From: Ilyomonas limi
Lineage (GTDB): Bacteria; Bacteroidota; Bacteroidia; Chitinophagales; Chitinophagaceae
Length of the DNA: 64,000 nt
Assembly: GCF_005233845.1 (NCBI RefSeq)
Contig: NZ_SZQL01000002.1
Location: 310,001-374,000 of the forward strand
Direction of reading: 5' to 3'
Within the stretch, counting starts at the first letter, position 1. Each line of letters starts with the position of its first letter. Positions 42,985 to 51,983 of this stretch are shown piece by piece. A program made the translations under genes and the position numbers. Under the pieces are notes generated by a model. It ran no database searches. It saw nothing but the letters and a program-made list of their open reading frames with translations, and was not told where the DNA came from.

Positions 42985-43281
42985 AATATAACTTTTAGAA
43001 CTTCTAAGAGGTTCGTGAATATAAAGAAATAAAGAACTTTATTTATCGCTTCAGCCTCAAATTACCTTATCAAATCAATAAAAAAGGTAAGTTTTACTTC
43101 ATTCCGCGATGCTAAGAGCAGAGATTTTTGCTTTCTTCTTTTTTGCTTTCATATAATTGAATAAAAAAATGCAAAAACAAGGAAAAGGGGAATAACAGTC
43201 ATACCTATATTATTTACCTGTCTGAAAAACAGAGAGTATTATACCAACTTCAATTAAGTAGCAGTATATACGCTTAGTTTA

Positions 43282-43323
43282 AGTCTTAGGCTTTTTGCTT
43301 GTGGCTTGAGGCTTGTAGCCTTT
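43282..43323. repeat. Degenerate heptanucleotide repeat, six units
   Basis: Units AGTCTTA, GGCTTTT, TGCTTGT, GGCTTGA, GGCTTGT and AGCCTTT run in register at 7 bp. A further inverted repeat (TACCAACTTCAATTAAG-like) flanks the tract on both sides. Confidence 0.6.
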
Positions 43324-43344
43324 ATAGGGTAACCTAATTGAAAT

Positions 43345-43660
43345 GGTAGTGCTATAGAATGTATGATGAAAGTAATAAAAGGGCAGTAGAACAAAGTAGC
43401 TTTGTAAGTTGTGAAGCAAGACAAAGCGGCATATTGTCCTTACTGCCTGTTCATAAAGGTAGTAAAGCATGCATCAAAAAGACAGGGACACAGAACTTGA
43501 AATGTAAGGAGTGTGGCAAGCAATTTCAGCGTGAATATCTGTATCTCGGGGTGCAGATAAAAGAGTAAAGAACAACCTGTTGCAAATGCGACGGCGAGGC
43601 TGTGGAATTCTGAATACAGCCCTATTTTCAAAAATGATGCTTACAAACGCTGTTGCACTT
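43345..43660 (+). mobile_element. Decayed IS1-family element (left end with InsA zinc-ribbon relic)
   Basis: A CPYC motif (43435-43446) in one frame and TGTQNLKCKECGKQFQREY in another make up the N-terminal zinc ribbon of an IS1-type InsA, split by a frameshift. A third frame continues GADKRVKNNLLQM and RGCGI. GGTAGTGC at 43345 may be the old left terminal repeat, about 60 bp before the coding relic, as in IS1. The rest of the transposase (InsB) and the right end are absent. Confidence 0.7.
43411..43655 (+). pseudogene. Frameshifted InsA-like transposase N-terminal domain
   Basis: Coding pieces of InsA run through three frames. The first is VKQDKAAYCPYC up to a stop near 43500. The second holds CKECGKQF and ends at 43568. 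The third holds GADKRVKNNLL. At least two frameshifts disable it. The C-terminal helix-turn-helix part is unrecognisable past 43655. Confidence 0.65.
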
Positions 43661-43678
43661 CACACACCATCTAACCAT

Positions 43679-45856
43679 TTATTTTGTTTGCACTTTTAAC
43701 TCACCACCATCTTTAAATAGGTCGTAGTCAATAAAATAACCATTATTGGTTTTATTGTTTACAGTAATTGCATTCATTTGTCTGCCACTACCGGTTTTCT
43801 TTATAATTAAAGGCTTTTTATCGTTCACCTGCCATTTCACTTCATCAAACAGCGGAACAGAAACGATATATTTTGTATCTGTAGCAGTAAACGGATACAG
43901 TCCGGTGGAGCTGAAAACATACCATGCCGACATTTCACCGGCATCATCCATGCCGCAAAGCGCCAAGCCGTACTCTCCTATTCCATACAGGCGCTCCATA
44001 ATAGTGTCCAAAATTTTTTGAGACTTTTCGGGCTTGCCGATAAAATAATAAGAGAAAGGTGCTTCATGGTCTGGCTGGTTGCCGTGGCAATACTGCCCTA
44101 TAAAACTCGATACATTGCGTGCAATATAATGCGGGTTCCAAGGCACTGTAAAAAAGGAATCGAGCTTTGCTTCAAAACCTTTTTCACCGCCATACAGTGC
44201 AATCAATCCCGGCATGTCGTGCGGTGCAAAAAAAGATACCTGCCATGCATTCGCCTCCCGGTACATGTACTCGTAATACGGGTATTGCGGATTGAAATTT
44301 TTAACCCAATCACCGTTCTCCAATTTGCCTCTCATAAAGCGGGTGGATGGATCAAAAACATGCTTATAATTTTTTGACCTTTCCATGAGTATCCTGTAAT
44401 TAGCTGTGTCGTTAAGCACTTTAGATAGCTGTGCAACCGAATAATCATCAAACGCATATTCCAGTGTTTTGGCAACCGCGGCTTTGGCTTTGGTTTCCAC
44501 CCAGGGAGAATCTATTGCAGGCGTTGAGATGTATCCTTTTTGAATATATTCTGATATATAGGGACGTGTTCCGCCTTCTATATTTGCGTTGCTCAGTAAC
44601 AAGCGATACACATCCTTTACATCAAAATCATTGATGCCTCTTTGATAAGCACCGGCGATAAAAGCGGCAGCATGGTCGCCGTGAAAAAAGGTGGGAATAA
44701 AACCTGTTTTATCACCAATATCCTGTAAGGATTTAATTACATCTAACGTTACTTTGGGCGATAGCATACTCAGCAGCACCAGCTTGTTGCGGTACGTATC
44801 CCACAAAGAAGGAATTGCATAATAATTAAAGTCTGCCTTTATCACGTTGCCTTTTACATCGGTGTATTCTCCGTTTATATCACTGCGCAATGCCGGCCAC
44901 TGAAAGGCCCTGTATAAAGAAGAATAAAATAACTCCTTTTGCTTTTCGGTACCACCTTTTACCTGCACTTTAGACAACAGGCTTTCCCAAATTTGTGTAC
45001 CTTCTTTATGCACTTCTGCAAAGGACTTATTGCCTATTTCTTTTTCAAGATTTTGCTTTGCATTTTGAGTACTAACATAAGACAATCCAATCTTCAACTC
45101 AACAGGTTCCTTGCTGTTATTGCCAAGATGCACCAATGCAAAACCATCTTTGGTATCACTTTGCTTTTCCAATTGCTCAATCCGGGTATTGAGCGTTGCA
45201 TAAAAATAAACTTTCTCATTCCCCACATCCTGGTAGCCTTGCAACGCATACTTGTCAACCTGTTCTATATTCCAATCTATTACCCTGTTATTCGCTTTTG
45301 AAAGGTCAAACAGAATTTGCCGGTTGTTGTTATTAGCGTACTTATACTGATGATATCCGCACCGTAATGTAGAAGTAAGGTTTACATCCACTTTATAATC
45401 ATCCAGAAACACATGATAAAAATCGGGTGAAGCGCTTTCATTTTTATGGGAGAAACGAGAGCTGAATTTACCACCAGTACTTCCGGCGCCCGACACCGGC
45501 AGTATAGGAATATTACAAAGATTCCAATGCCCTTTGTTGGTATGGGTAAATCCATAAATAACGGTGTCTTCATACTCATAACCTGCACCGGTATGATATT
45601 CCGTTATCGGGCTGAGCTGAACCATTGCATTGGGCAATGCACTGCCGGGATATGTAAGCCCGGCCCAAACCCGCCAGCCCTTTGGCGGCGTGTACCCAAT
45701 AATTTTAGGATCCAACAACGGTGCAGTGCCAATGAACGGATTGACATATTTTGTATATCTGGTGGCTGTTTGACTTTTACCTTCCGTTGCAGTTAAACAG
45801 GATGCAAAGAGTATTGCCAACAGGAGCCCTGAAATATTTTCTATTTTATTTGTCAT
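43679..45856 (-). CDS. GH92 alpha-mannosidase (PUL 2)
   Basis: A 725-residue exported GH92 enzyme of standard length. The N-terminus ends in a possible lipobox (LFASC, Cys20). The beta domain starts at YVNPFIGTAP; catalytic domain motifs are YAIPSLWDTYRNKLVLLS, PTFFHGDHAAAFIAGAYQRG, QPDHEAPFSYYF and CGMDDAGEMSAWYVFSSTGL. It would remove alpha-linked mannose at the cell surface or in the periplasm. It differs from the GH92 at 29355 by lacking the C-terminal binding domains. It lies 265 bp beyond the DUF1080 gene. Confidence 0.92.
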   Translation of the reverse strand: MTNKIENISGLLLAILFASCLTATEGKSQTATRYTKYVNPFIGTAPLLDPKIIGYTPPKGWRVWAGLTYPGSALPNAMVQLSPITEYHTGAGYEYEDTVIYGFTHTNKGHWNLCNIPILPVSGAGSTGGKFSSRFSHKNESASPDFYHVFLDDYKVDVNLTSTLRCGYHQYKYANNNNRQILFDLSKANNRVIDWNIEQVDKYALQGYQDVGNEKVYFYATLNTRIEQLEKQSDTKDGFALVHLGNNSKEPVELKIGLSYVSTQNAKQNLEKEIGNKSFAEVHKEGTQIWESLLSKVQVKGGTEKQKELFYSSLYRAFQWPALRSDINGEYTDVKGNVIKADFNYYAIPSLWDTYRNKLVLLSMLSPKVTLDVIKSLQDIGDKTGFIPTFFHGDHAAAFIAGAYQRGINDFDVKDVYRLLLSNANIEGGTRPYISEYIQKGYISTPAIDSPWVETKAKAAVAKTLEYAFDDYSVAQLSKVLNDTANYRILMERSKNYKHVFDPSTRFMRGKLENGDWVKNFNPQYPYYEYMYREANAWQVSFFAPHDMPGLIALYGGEKGFEAKLDSFFTVPWNPHYIARNVSSFIGQYCHGNQPDHEAPFSYYFIGKPEKSQKILDTIMERLYGIGEYGLALCGMDDAGEMSAWYVFSSTGLYPFTATDTKYIVSVPLFDEVKWQVNDKKPLIIKKTGSGRQMNAITVNNKTNNGYFIDYDLFKDGGELKVQTK

Positions 45857-46121
45857 CTTTTATGCAGTAAACTCTCTATTTGAAAAAAATAAACACGATT
45901 AGGAAAAAATGTATGCTTTGTAATTCTTTTATTGGTATTACACATTCCCATCATCAATGCTTGCTAAGCCGTTACCGTCTGTTAGTCGTTTCTAAAAGGA
46001 TGTTTTATTGGAAGAAAACAGTTGCTTTATACATTAGTTTTTTTCAAAGAAATGACTGGCAGATAATAACGCTCAGCGAGACTTTGAAATGCACCAATTA
46101 AGAAGTGAATGACGTAAAAAA

Positions 46122-46862
46122 TTAAAGCTGTCTGAGCTTAACATTACGAAAAGCCACTTCATGACCATGATCCTGGAAAGCTATTTTTCCCTCCGGGGAA
46201 GTCATAAAATTTTGCCAGCTTTTAAACTTGCTGTTAGCAACCATATTTTTCCACTCCTCACTTCCTTCCTGCACGTCAACTGTTTTAATGCCATTGAAAT
46301 AAAAAGTAAGATGTCCTTTGTTTTGGATTATCCGTACCTGGTTCCACGCTCCTACTGCTTTAGGTTTTGATAAAGCAGCGGTGCCCGACATATCGTATAG
46401 CAAACCCGCCAAGTGATTTTCTTTTTTATTATCATCTGCTTTTATATTATCAAGCACCTGCATTTCAGCGCCGGTGTTGTACGTGTTGCGAAACTTCGGG
46501 TCTTCTTTTATGTCAAAAATAATTCCGCTGTTTCCACCTTCGGAGATTTTCCAGTCAGTTGAAAACTCAAAGTTTTCGTATGTATTATTAGTAACCAAAT
46601 CTCCATTATTTTCCTTGTCTTTTGAGGTAGGGTCCATTACCAATGCACCATCAACTACCTTCCAGTTTTTAGTTACTGCATTCTTATTGTAGGTATGCCA
46701 GCCATTGGTTGTTTTACCATCAAATAACAATACCCAACCATTATTTTTTTCTTTTTGCGTTAATGTATTAGGCTGTTCGCTTGCTGAATTTGCTTTGGAA
46801 GAGGAGCATGCATAAAAGATACAACTTGCAACAAACAAAATGAAAAAGGAAGTTTTAAACAT
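46122..46862 (-). CDS. DUF1080 lipoprotein (3-keto-disaccharide hydrolase-like)
   Basis: A 246-residue lipoprotein with lipobox FYAC (Cys19). The DUF1080 beta-jelly-roll (about 42-245) shows GWVLLFDGKTTNGWHTYN, the family-typical FSTDWKISEGGNSGIIFD, and EMQVLDN. The family includes proteins that hydrolyse 3-keto-disaccharides and others that bind glycans. The GMC oxidoreductase at 1309 could generate such keto-sugars, but the two are 43 kb apart. It sits between GH92 and SGNH esterase genes on the same strand. Confidence 0.87.
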   Translation of the reverse strand: MFKTSFFILFVASCIFYACSSSKANSASEQPNTLTQKEKNNGWVLLFDGKTTNGWHTYNKNAVTKNWKVVDGALVMDPTSKDKENNGDLVTNNTYENFEFSTDWKISEGGNSGIIFDIKEDPKFRNTYNTGAEMQVLDNIKADDNKKENHLAGLLYDMSGTAALSKPKAVGAWNQVRIIQNKGHLTFYFNGIKTVDVQEGSEEWKNMVANSKFKSWQNFMTSPEGKIAFQDHGHEVAFRNVKLRQL

Positions 46863-46974
46863 AATATGGATGATTTAAGATTATTATTTAAGAAATTAAT
46901 TCTATGTTTTATAAAGTTACTGCCGCCCCTTTTTACCTACCCAACGTTTGCCATTTAATCACTCAGATTTATCC

Positions 46975-47712
46975 TTATTGTAAAGCTTCCTGTATAGCTT
47001 TCTCTGTTACCTTTTCCATTACTTTATAACCTGCCACATTTGGATGCACGCCATCAGTTGTTAGTTCCGCTTTCTGACCATTGCGTTCATCAACCAAAGG
47101 TGTAAAGTAATCGAGTATCGTAAAATGATTGGCGATTGCATACGCCTCGATTAGTTTGTTTAAAGCAATAATTTTGTTGGCAGGTTGCAACCCTTTTCGC
47201 CATGGATAATCATATATAGGCAGGTATTTACATAAAATTACTTTAATACCGTGTAGTGTTGCCAGTTCTGCCATTGATTGAATATTATCCATAATCCGTT
47301 CATAGGTTATATGGCCTTTATTCGCTGCAATATCGTTACTGCCAGCCAGAATGATAACCGCTTTTGGTTTCAAACCAATCACATCCTGCCGGAAACGAAT
47401 AAGGAGTTGTGGTGCAATCTGCCCGCTGATGCCCCGGTCTATATAAGCGTGATTGTTGAAGAAAGCAGGGTCTGCATCTTTCCATCTTTCAAAAATGGAA
47501 CTTCCTAAAAAAACAACACGGTTTTCTCCTTCTGTCGGTGGAGGCAAGGTTTCATTTTCTTTAGCATAGTGCGATAGTGCTGCCCAGTCATCCGAAAAAT
47601 CTTCTTTACTTTTTACAGTATCTTTATTAGTTGTTTGTGCATGAGCATTACCGATGACGAACAGCAGCATGATTAATACACTGAACCTTCTATTTTTGAA
47701 CAACTTCTTCAT
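46975..47712 (-). CDS. SGNH/GDSL family esterase
   Basis: A 245-residue exported SGNH hydrolase. The signal peptide ends near AHAQ (about 26). Block I reads FLGSSIFERW with the catalytic Ser, block II RGISGQ, block III LAGSNDIAA, and block V TDGVHPNVAGY with Asp/His. Such enzymes in PULs remove acetyl or acyl esters from glycans. It is 71 bp beyond the GH76 gene and fits an auxiliary role in mannan or glycoprotein breakdown. Confidence 0.9.
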   Translation of the reverse strand: MKKLFKNRRFSVLIMLLFVIGNAHAQTTNKDTVKSKEDFSDDWAALSHYAKENETLPPPTEGENRVVFLGSSIFERWKDADPAFFNNHAYIDRGISGQIAPQLLIRFRQDVIGLKPKAVIILAGSNDIAANKGHITYERIMDNIQSMAELATLHGIKVILCKYLPIYDYPWRKGLQPANKIIALNKLIEAYAIANHFTILDYFTPLVDERNGQKAELTTDGVHPNVAGYKVMEKVTEKAIQEALQ

Positions 47713-47783
47713 TTTTACAAGAATTTATTAAGCAATGAAAGCAGATAATATCAGGTGAAGCAGCAAAAGCAATTCTTCTATAA

Positions 47784-48947
47784 CTAATCAACCAGATTTA
47801 GCTTCTTCAATTCCGCTAATGCCTCCAACAACATTACACCACTTTCCTGCACGGTAAAATCAACACTGCTGCCCGGTGCCTTATCCCACGCACTGCCAAA
47901 CAAAACATAATCTTTATTAGTGCCTTTGCTCCACAATGTTTCACCACACTTCTTTATAAAATTAATATAGATTGTTTTCTTACCGGCTTCTACTCCGCCT
48001 TCAATAATCAGCCGGTTGAAGTGACGTATAAACACGCCCTTGAATAAACCACCATCGCCGCCACCTTCATCTTTCAATACACCGCTGGAAGTATAAAAGC
48101 CGCTGTTCAGCGTATAGTCTGCTGCTTTGATGGCATCATTCAAATAAGTCACATCATTGGTTATTTTATACAGTTCCAAAGCAGCGCCAATAAAAGTACC
48201 CTGATTATAGGTAAACTTCCAGGAGGTGTTTTTGGTGCCATCACTGGCAATATTATCATATACCAACCCGGTGGTGCTTTCATACAAAACGCTTTTTTCC
48301 CAGGCATAAATTTTCTTTGCCCAGTTCAAATCATCGTCATTCTTAAATGCCTCATATAAGCGGGCCGCTAAAATAGCTGCCGGCATATTAGAAGGTGTAT
48401 TCTTCGAAGAATTGTCTTTGCGCCACCAGATACCACCGCCCAAAGCATCGCTCCAGCCGCTTTTTATATCAGCCCATAATACGTCCGTTACATTTTTAAA
48501 AGCAACATCATTGGTAGCTGCATAGGCACGCAGGTTGGCAAGCGCCATCCATTCCATATCGTCATAATAATAGTTAATCCAGGTGTTGCCGTTTTTTGCA
48601 TACACGCCCGCAATGAGGTCGCTCATTCTCCCTTTGAAAGTAGCCGATGAAGTACGTACATAGCCATCTACTGCTATATCCAGTGCATGTGCATTGGGCC
48701 AGTATTGCGCCCAGTCGGTAGCCGTGTTGGTTTGTAAATAGTATTTATCTGATGGCGACCAGAATAAATTCATGGAAGTTTGTGCGCTGTCTGCAATCTT
48801 ATTCCAGTCGTATATTACAACGTTGTTGCTATCTGTTGGCGGTGTTACCACAGGCGGCGTATCCGGGTTCTGTTTAAGGCACGATGATAAACCAATCACA
48901 CAAAAAAGCGCAACAGCTGTTTTTCTTATACCCATCTTTTTCAACAT
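47784..48947 (-). CDS. GH76 alpha-1,6-mannanase
   Basis: A 387-residue exported lipoprotein (lipobox LSSC, Cys23) with a Pro/Thr-rich linker (about 25-40). The (alpha/alpha)6 barrel carries the paired catalytic aspartates in NYYYDDMEWMALA (Asp129-Asp130), characteristic of GH76. KDEGGGDGGLFKGVFIRHF and ESGVMLLEALAEL also fit. The family cleaves the alpha-1,6-mannan backbone of fungal walls. It lies downstream of susE in PUL 2, and is the strongest evidence that this PUL targets alpha-mannan. Confidence 0.92.
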   Translation of the reverse strand: MLKKMGIRKTAVALFCVIGLSSCLKQNPDTPPVVTPPTDSNNVVIYDWNKIADSAQTSMNLFWSPSDKYYLQTNTATDWAQYWPNAHALDIAVDGYVRTSSATFKGRMSDLIAGVYAKNGNTWINYYYDDMEWMALANLRAYAATNDVAFKNVTDVLWADIKSGWSDALGGGIWWRKDNSSKNTPSNMPAAILAARLYEAFKNDDDLNWAKKIYAWEKSVLYESTTGLVYDNIASDGTKNTSWKFTYNQGTFIGAALELYKITNDVTYLNDAIKAADYTLNSGFYTSSGVLKDEGGGDGGLFKGVFIRHFNRLIIEGGVEAGKKTIYINFIKKCGETLWSKGTNKDYVLFGSAWDKAPGSSVDFTVQESGVMLLEALAELKKLNLVD

Positions 48948-49076
48948 ATTCTGTGTATTTTATTTTTTCATTAATATGGTTAAAGTAGCATTGTTCCTAG
49001 CCAACAGCAGCATAATCTTCCGCCTCATTGGATGCAATCCATGTCAACCTTATTCCATCAAAACACTCATAAACAA

Positions 49077-49098
49077 ACGCCGGTTAAACAACCGGCGT
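49077..49098 (-). terminator. Hairpin terminator after the susE-like gene
   Basis: Perfect 9-bp stem ACGCCGGTT/AACCGGCGT (49077-49085, 49090-49098) with a 4-base loop. On the minus strand a T-rich stretch follows, 27 bp after the susE stop. Confidence 0.75.
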
Positions 49099-49124
49099 AA
49101 TGTATTCAAACTACTCTTTATCTG

Positions 49125-50294
49125 TTACTCTTTCTCATAATTCTGCGTATAAGTACTGTCGCTGCCGCTAAGGGAAACCCAGAAATCGGCAATGCTGCCT
49201 TGTGTCAGATAGTTGCGGTCCACCTTCCAGCCCCAATCCCACTGGCTGCCATTGTTTACATCCAGATTAATTTCCCGATATTCGGGCGTACTGGGATATT
49301 GTCCGTCCTGGCCAGGGGGGTCATTAAAGGTAGAGTTCACCCATTGATCTTTATCGCCGGTACCATCGTCTATCGTCATCTTGTATTTATAGCGGTCTTC
49401 CAATCCCCAGGGCGCTTGTAGCAGGTTTACCGTCCAGCCATTGTAGCGCCATACCCCATTCCCTTCGTAAGGCAGCGTAAACAGAAAATCATTTGCCTGG
49501 CAATACCAAAACTGCATCGTTTTTACCGTAGCATACTTAGCATTAATGTTATTAAAGTCAAGATTGATGCGCACAACTTTTGGCGTATCGGTATAAGTCA
49601 TCATGCTATCTACACCGATAGTTAAAGCACCGTTTTTGGTGAATGTATAATATTTGTTGGGCGTGCCCGAGGTAGCATCCACAAACTGGTAAGTGCCGGG
49701 CTTTAGTTTGGTAAAAATTTCAAATTCACCTGCTGCGGTTTGCCGCATTTGCAACGCGTTTGCCAAATCTTCCCCACCTTCGGTAGCACTGCCGGTAATG
49801 TATAGTTTAGAAGGCAACACATCAAAGCCGCCCGGACGTTCCAGGTCAATGGTGCGCATTTCGGAAGCCGGTACTACGTTGGTACCTTTTGAAGCCAGCA
49901 CCGTCCAGATAAACTGCTTGCGCTCAAAGAATGCTGCACCGCCCAAAGCTGCTATTTTACTAAGATCACCATCAGTAAGCGTCAACTGATTTTGTACGCC
50001 GCCGCCATCTGACACTTTGGTATAAAAAGGTTTGGAAAAATCGCCACCCACCTGGTCAAATGCTACTTCATACAGCACCAGCGAGCCATCTGCAGCTCTT
50101 GCCTGATCCCATTGGAATACATGTGTTGGATTTGTAGTAGGATCCAATTTGATATATGCATTATCATCCGGTGCAAACAAAGTAGGCACTGCAGTGAGGT
50201 TCAGGTCAATGTCTCTGGTATCTTTTTTACAATGGTTGAATATGAGACAAACCAATAAAAAGAAGAAAGCGCTTTTGGCAATCGTATATTTCAT
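49125..50294 (-). CDS. SusE/SusF-like surface glycan-binding lipoprotein (PUL 2)
   Basis: A 389-residue lipoprotein (lipobox FNHC, Cys21-22 region). The N-terminal Ig-like domain (PTLFAPDDNAYIKLDPTTNP) is the usual SusE start. The middle part (about 155-250, GSATEGGEDLANALQM, GTYQFVDATSG) and the C-terminal beta domain with a starch/glycan-binding-like fold follow. It has no catalytic motif. It lies directly after susD (25 bp) and probably holds the substrate on the cell surface. PUL 1 has no such protein. Confidence 0.85.
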   Translation of the reverse strand: MKYTIAKSAFFFLLVCLIFNHCKKDTRDIDLNLTAVPTLFAPDDNAYIKLDPTTNPTHVFQWDQARAADGSLVLYEVAFDQVGGDFSKPFYTKVSDGGGVQNQLTLTDGDLSKIAALGGAAFFERKQFIWTVLASKGTNVVPASEMRTIDLERPGGFDVLPSKLYITGSATEGGEDLANALQMRQTAAGEFEIFTKLKPGTYQFVDATSGTPNKYYTFTKNGALTIGVDSMMTYTDTPKVVRINLDFNNINAKYATVKTMQFWYCQANDFLFTLPYEGNGVWRYNGWTVNLLQAPWGLEDRYKYKMTIDDGTGDKDQWVNSTFNDPPGQDGQYPSTPEYREINLDVNNGSQWDWGWKVDRNYLTQGSIADFWVSLSGSDSTYTQNYEKE

Positions 50295-50318
50295 AACCGT
50301 TCTTTTTGCTTTTTTAAA

Positions 50319-51965
50319 TTAATAATTAGGATTTTGGGAAAGGTTCGGATCCAACGAGATTTCTGCTGGCGGAATAGGCCACAGGTAATGTTTGCTTGGG
50401 TCAAACACCCGTAGCTGTGCCCGGATGTAACCATTGTCCACCGTAGGGTCGCCATATTTGGCGCCATGCGCCCATTCATTCAGCACTGTTTCTGCTGTCT
50501 TCCAGCGGCGGATATCGTCAATACGGATGCCCTCCATCGCAAACTCGCTCCGGCGCTCATTACGGATTATGGCGGTCATATCGGCACCGCTGCCCGGATA
50601 GTCTAAAGCGCCTTCATCGGTAAAGCCGGCACGTTCCCGTAAAGGGCGGATTGTTTGGTTCCAAACATCCCCGGTCATTTGTCCCAATGCATTCTTTGCT
50701 TCGGCATACATCAGCAATACTTCGGCATAGCGGATCAAGTGAATATTCAGACCTGAGCTAAGACCCGGTGGAGTATGATTTGGGTCCCAATATTTCCGCC
50801 AGTAATAACCAGTTTGAGTGCCCTGACCTGCGTTGCTATAAACATTGCTTGAATCTTTTCCTGTTGGTCTTTTAGCCTCGTTTATATAAATAATTTGCGT
50901 GCTGCCATCCGGATTTTTCCATTCGTATTGATCATACACAATCGTTGCCGTCAGGCGTGGGTCACGACCTGAGTAAGGATCATTTTCATCATAACCGGAA
51001 CCAGCCTCATCAATCCTTTTTCCGTTGAGCATGATATACGAATTTACCAGTTCCTGCGTGGGCGACAAGCCGGTAGTACGTGCTCCGGCAGAAATAGGCG
51101 CAAAGTCAAAATAATCGCCCCAGGTGCGAAGCGTAGGCACATATTGCAATGCAAAAATGCTTTCGTTACTGGTTTTGTTTACATCCATATTGCTGAACAG
51201 GTCGCTGTAATTAGCCGCTAACCCATAAGTTCCGTTTTCTGCCTGATTGTTTATGAGTTGCTCACAAATATTTACAACATCCTGCATCTTATCACCATCA
51301 TACAGCAGCATTCTTGCTTTCAGCGCCAGCGCAGCGCCTTTGGTAATGCGCCCCCTGTCCGCATCGTCATATTGTGTATTGGCAGGCAATATAGCTGCTA
51401 CTGCATCCAATTCATCACTAATGAACTTTTCAACTTCTGCCTTTGGCGTGCGGGCAATGGTTTTGGCTTCGTCGGGTGTAATATCATGATCTAATAGCGG
51501 CACATCGCCATACCATTTCATCAGGTTAAAGTGATGCCAGGCGCGGATGAACCGCACTTCTGCTTTCATTCTTTCTTTAGTTGCCTCGGGCAGTGTTGTA
51601 TTTTTATCTACATTTTCCAGAAATATATTGCACGACTTAATGCCGCCGTAATAAAATGCCCAGTCGCTGCGGAAACGGTCGAGCGTAGGTGTAAAGTTGC
51701 CGCTGGCAATGGTACTCGTGCCGTTGCCGCTACTTGGTTTGGCAACCGCATTATCGGAGAGCCCCTCATTGTAAAAAACTAAACCGCTGTTGTAAATGCC
51801 ATTATAGCAATTGTTCAGTGCGTTATTCACATTTTCATCCGATTGCCAAAAAGTAAGTTCCGTATAGCGGTCGGTTGGTGCCAGATCCAATTTTTTACAC
51901 CCTGTCGCAAACATGACCAGTATACACAGCCAAAAAAATTTATGTATAGACAAACAATATTTCAT
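50319..51965 (-). CDS. SusD/RagB family glycan-binding lipoprotein (PUL 2)
   Basis: A 548-residue SusD-like lipoprotein (lipobox FATGC, Cys23). N-terminal DLAPTDRYTELTFWQSDENV is the typical start of the mature protein. TPR-like helices are seen around EVRFIRAWHHFNLMKWYGD, and the C-terminus ends HYLWPIPPAEISLDPNLSQN. It starts 19 bp after the susC stop. It is longer than its PUL 1 counterpart and would have a different glycan specificity. Confidence 0.93.
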   Translation of the reverse strand: MKYCLSIHKFFWLCILVMFATGCKKLDLAPTDRYTELTFWQSDENVNNALNNCYNGIYNSGLVFYNEGLSDNAVAKPSSGNGTSTIASGNFTPTLDRFRSDWAFYYGGIKSCNIFLENVDKNTTLPEATKERMKAEVRFIRAWHHFNLMKWYGDVPLLDHDITPDEAKTIARTPKAEVEKFISDELDAVAAILPANTQYDDADRGRITKGAALALKARMLLYDGDKMQDVVNICEQLINNQAENGTYGLAANYSDLFSNMDVNKTSNESIFALQYVPTLRTWGDYFDFAPISAGARTTGLSPTQELVNSYIMLNGKRIDEAGSGYDENDPYSGRDPRLTATIVYDQYEWKNPDGSTQIIYINEAKRPTGKDSSNVYSNAGQGTQTGYYWRKYWDPNHTPPGLSSGLNIHLIRYAEVLLMYAEAKNALGQMTGDVWNQTIRPLRERAGFTDEGALDYPGSGADMTAIIRNERRSEFAMEGIRIDDIRRWKTAETVLNEWAHGAKYGDPTVDNGYIRAQLRVFDPSKHYLWPIPPAEISLDPNLSQNPNY

Positions 51966-51983
51966 AGTTCTTTTTTGTAGTTT

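Noticed and set aside
43330-43360. GTAACC at 43330 as a fourth ECF promoter site
   Set aside because: It lacks the following T-run and lies before a decayed transposase, so the match is likely chance.
43359-43568. A 69-residue open frame containing CKECGKQF, as a possible small zinc-ribbon gene
   Set aside because: Its first half is unlike any zinc ribbon, while the matching CPYC half is in another frame, so it is a frameshifted InsA relic and not a gene.
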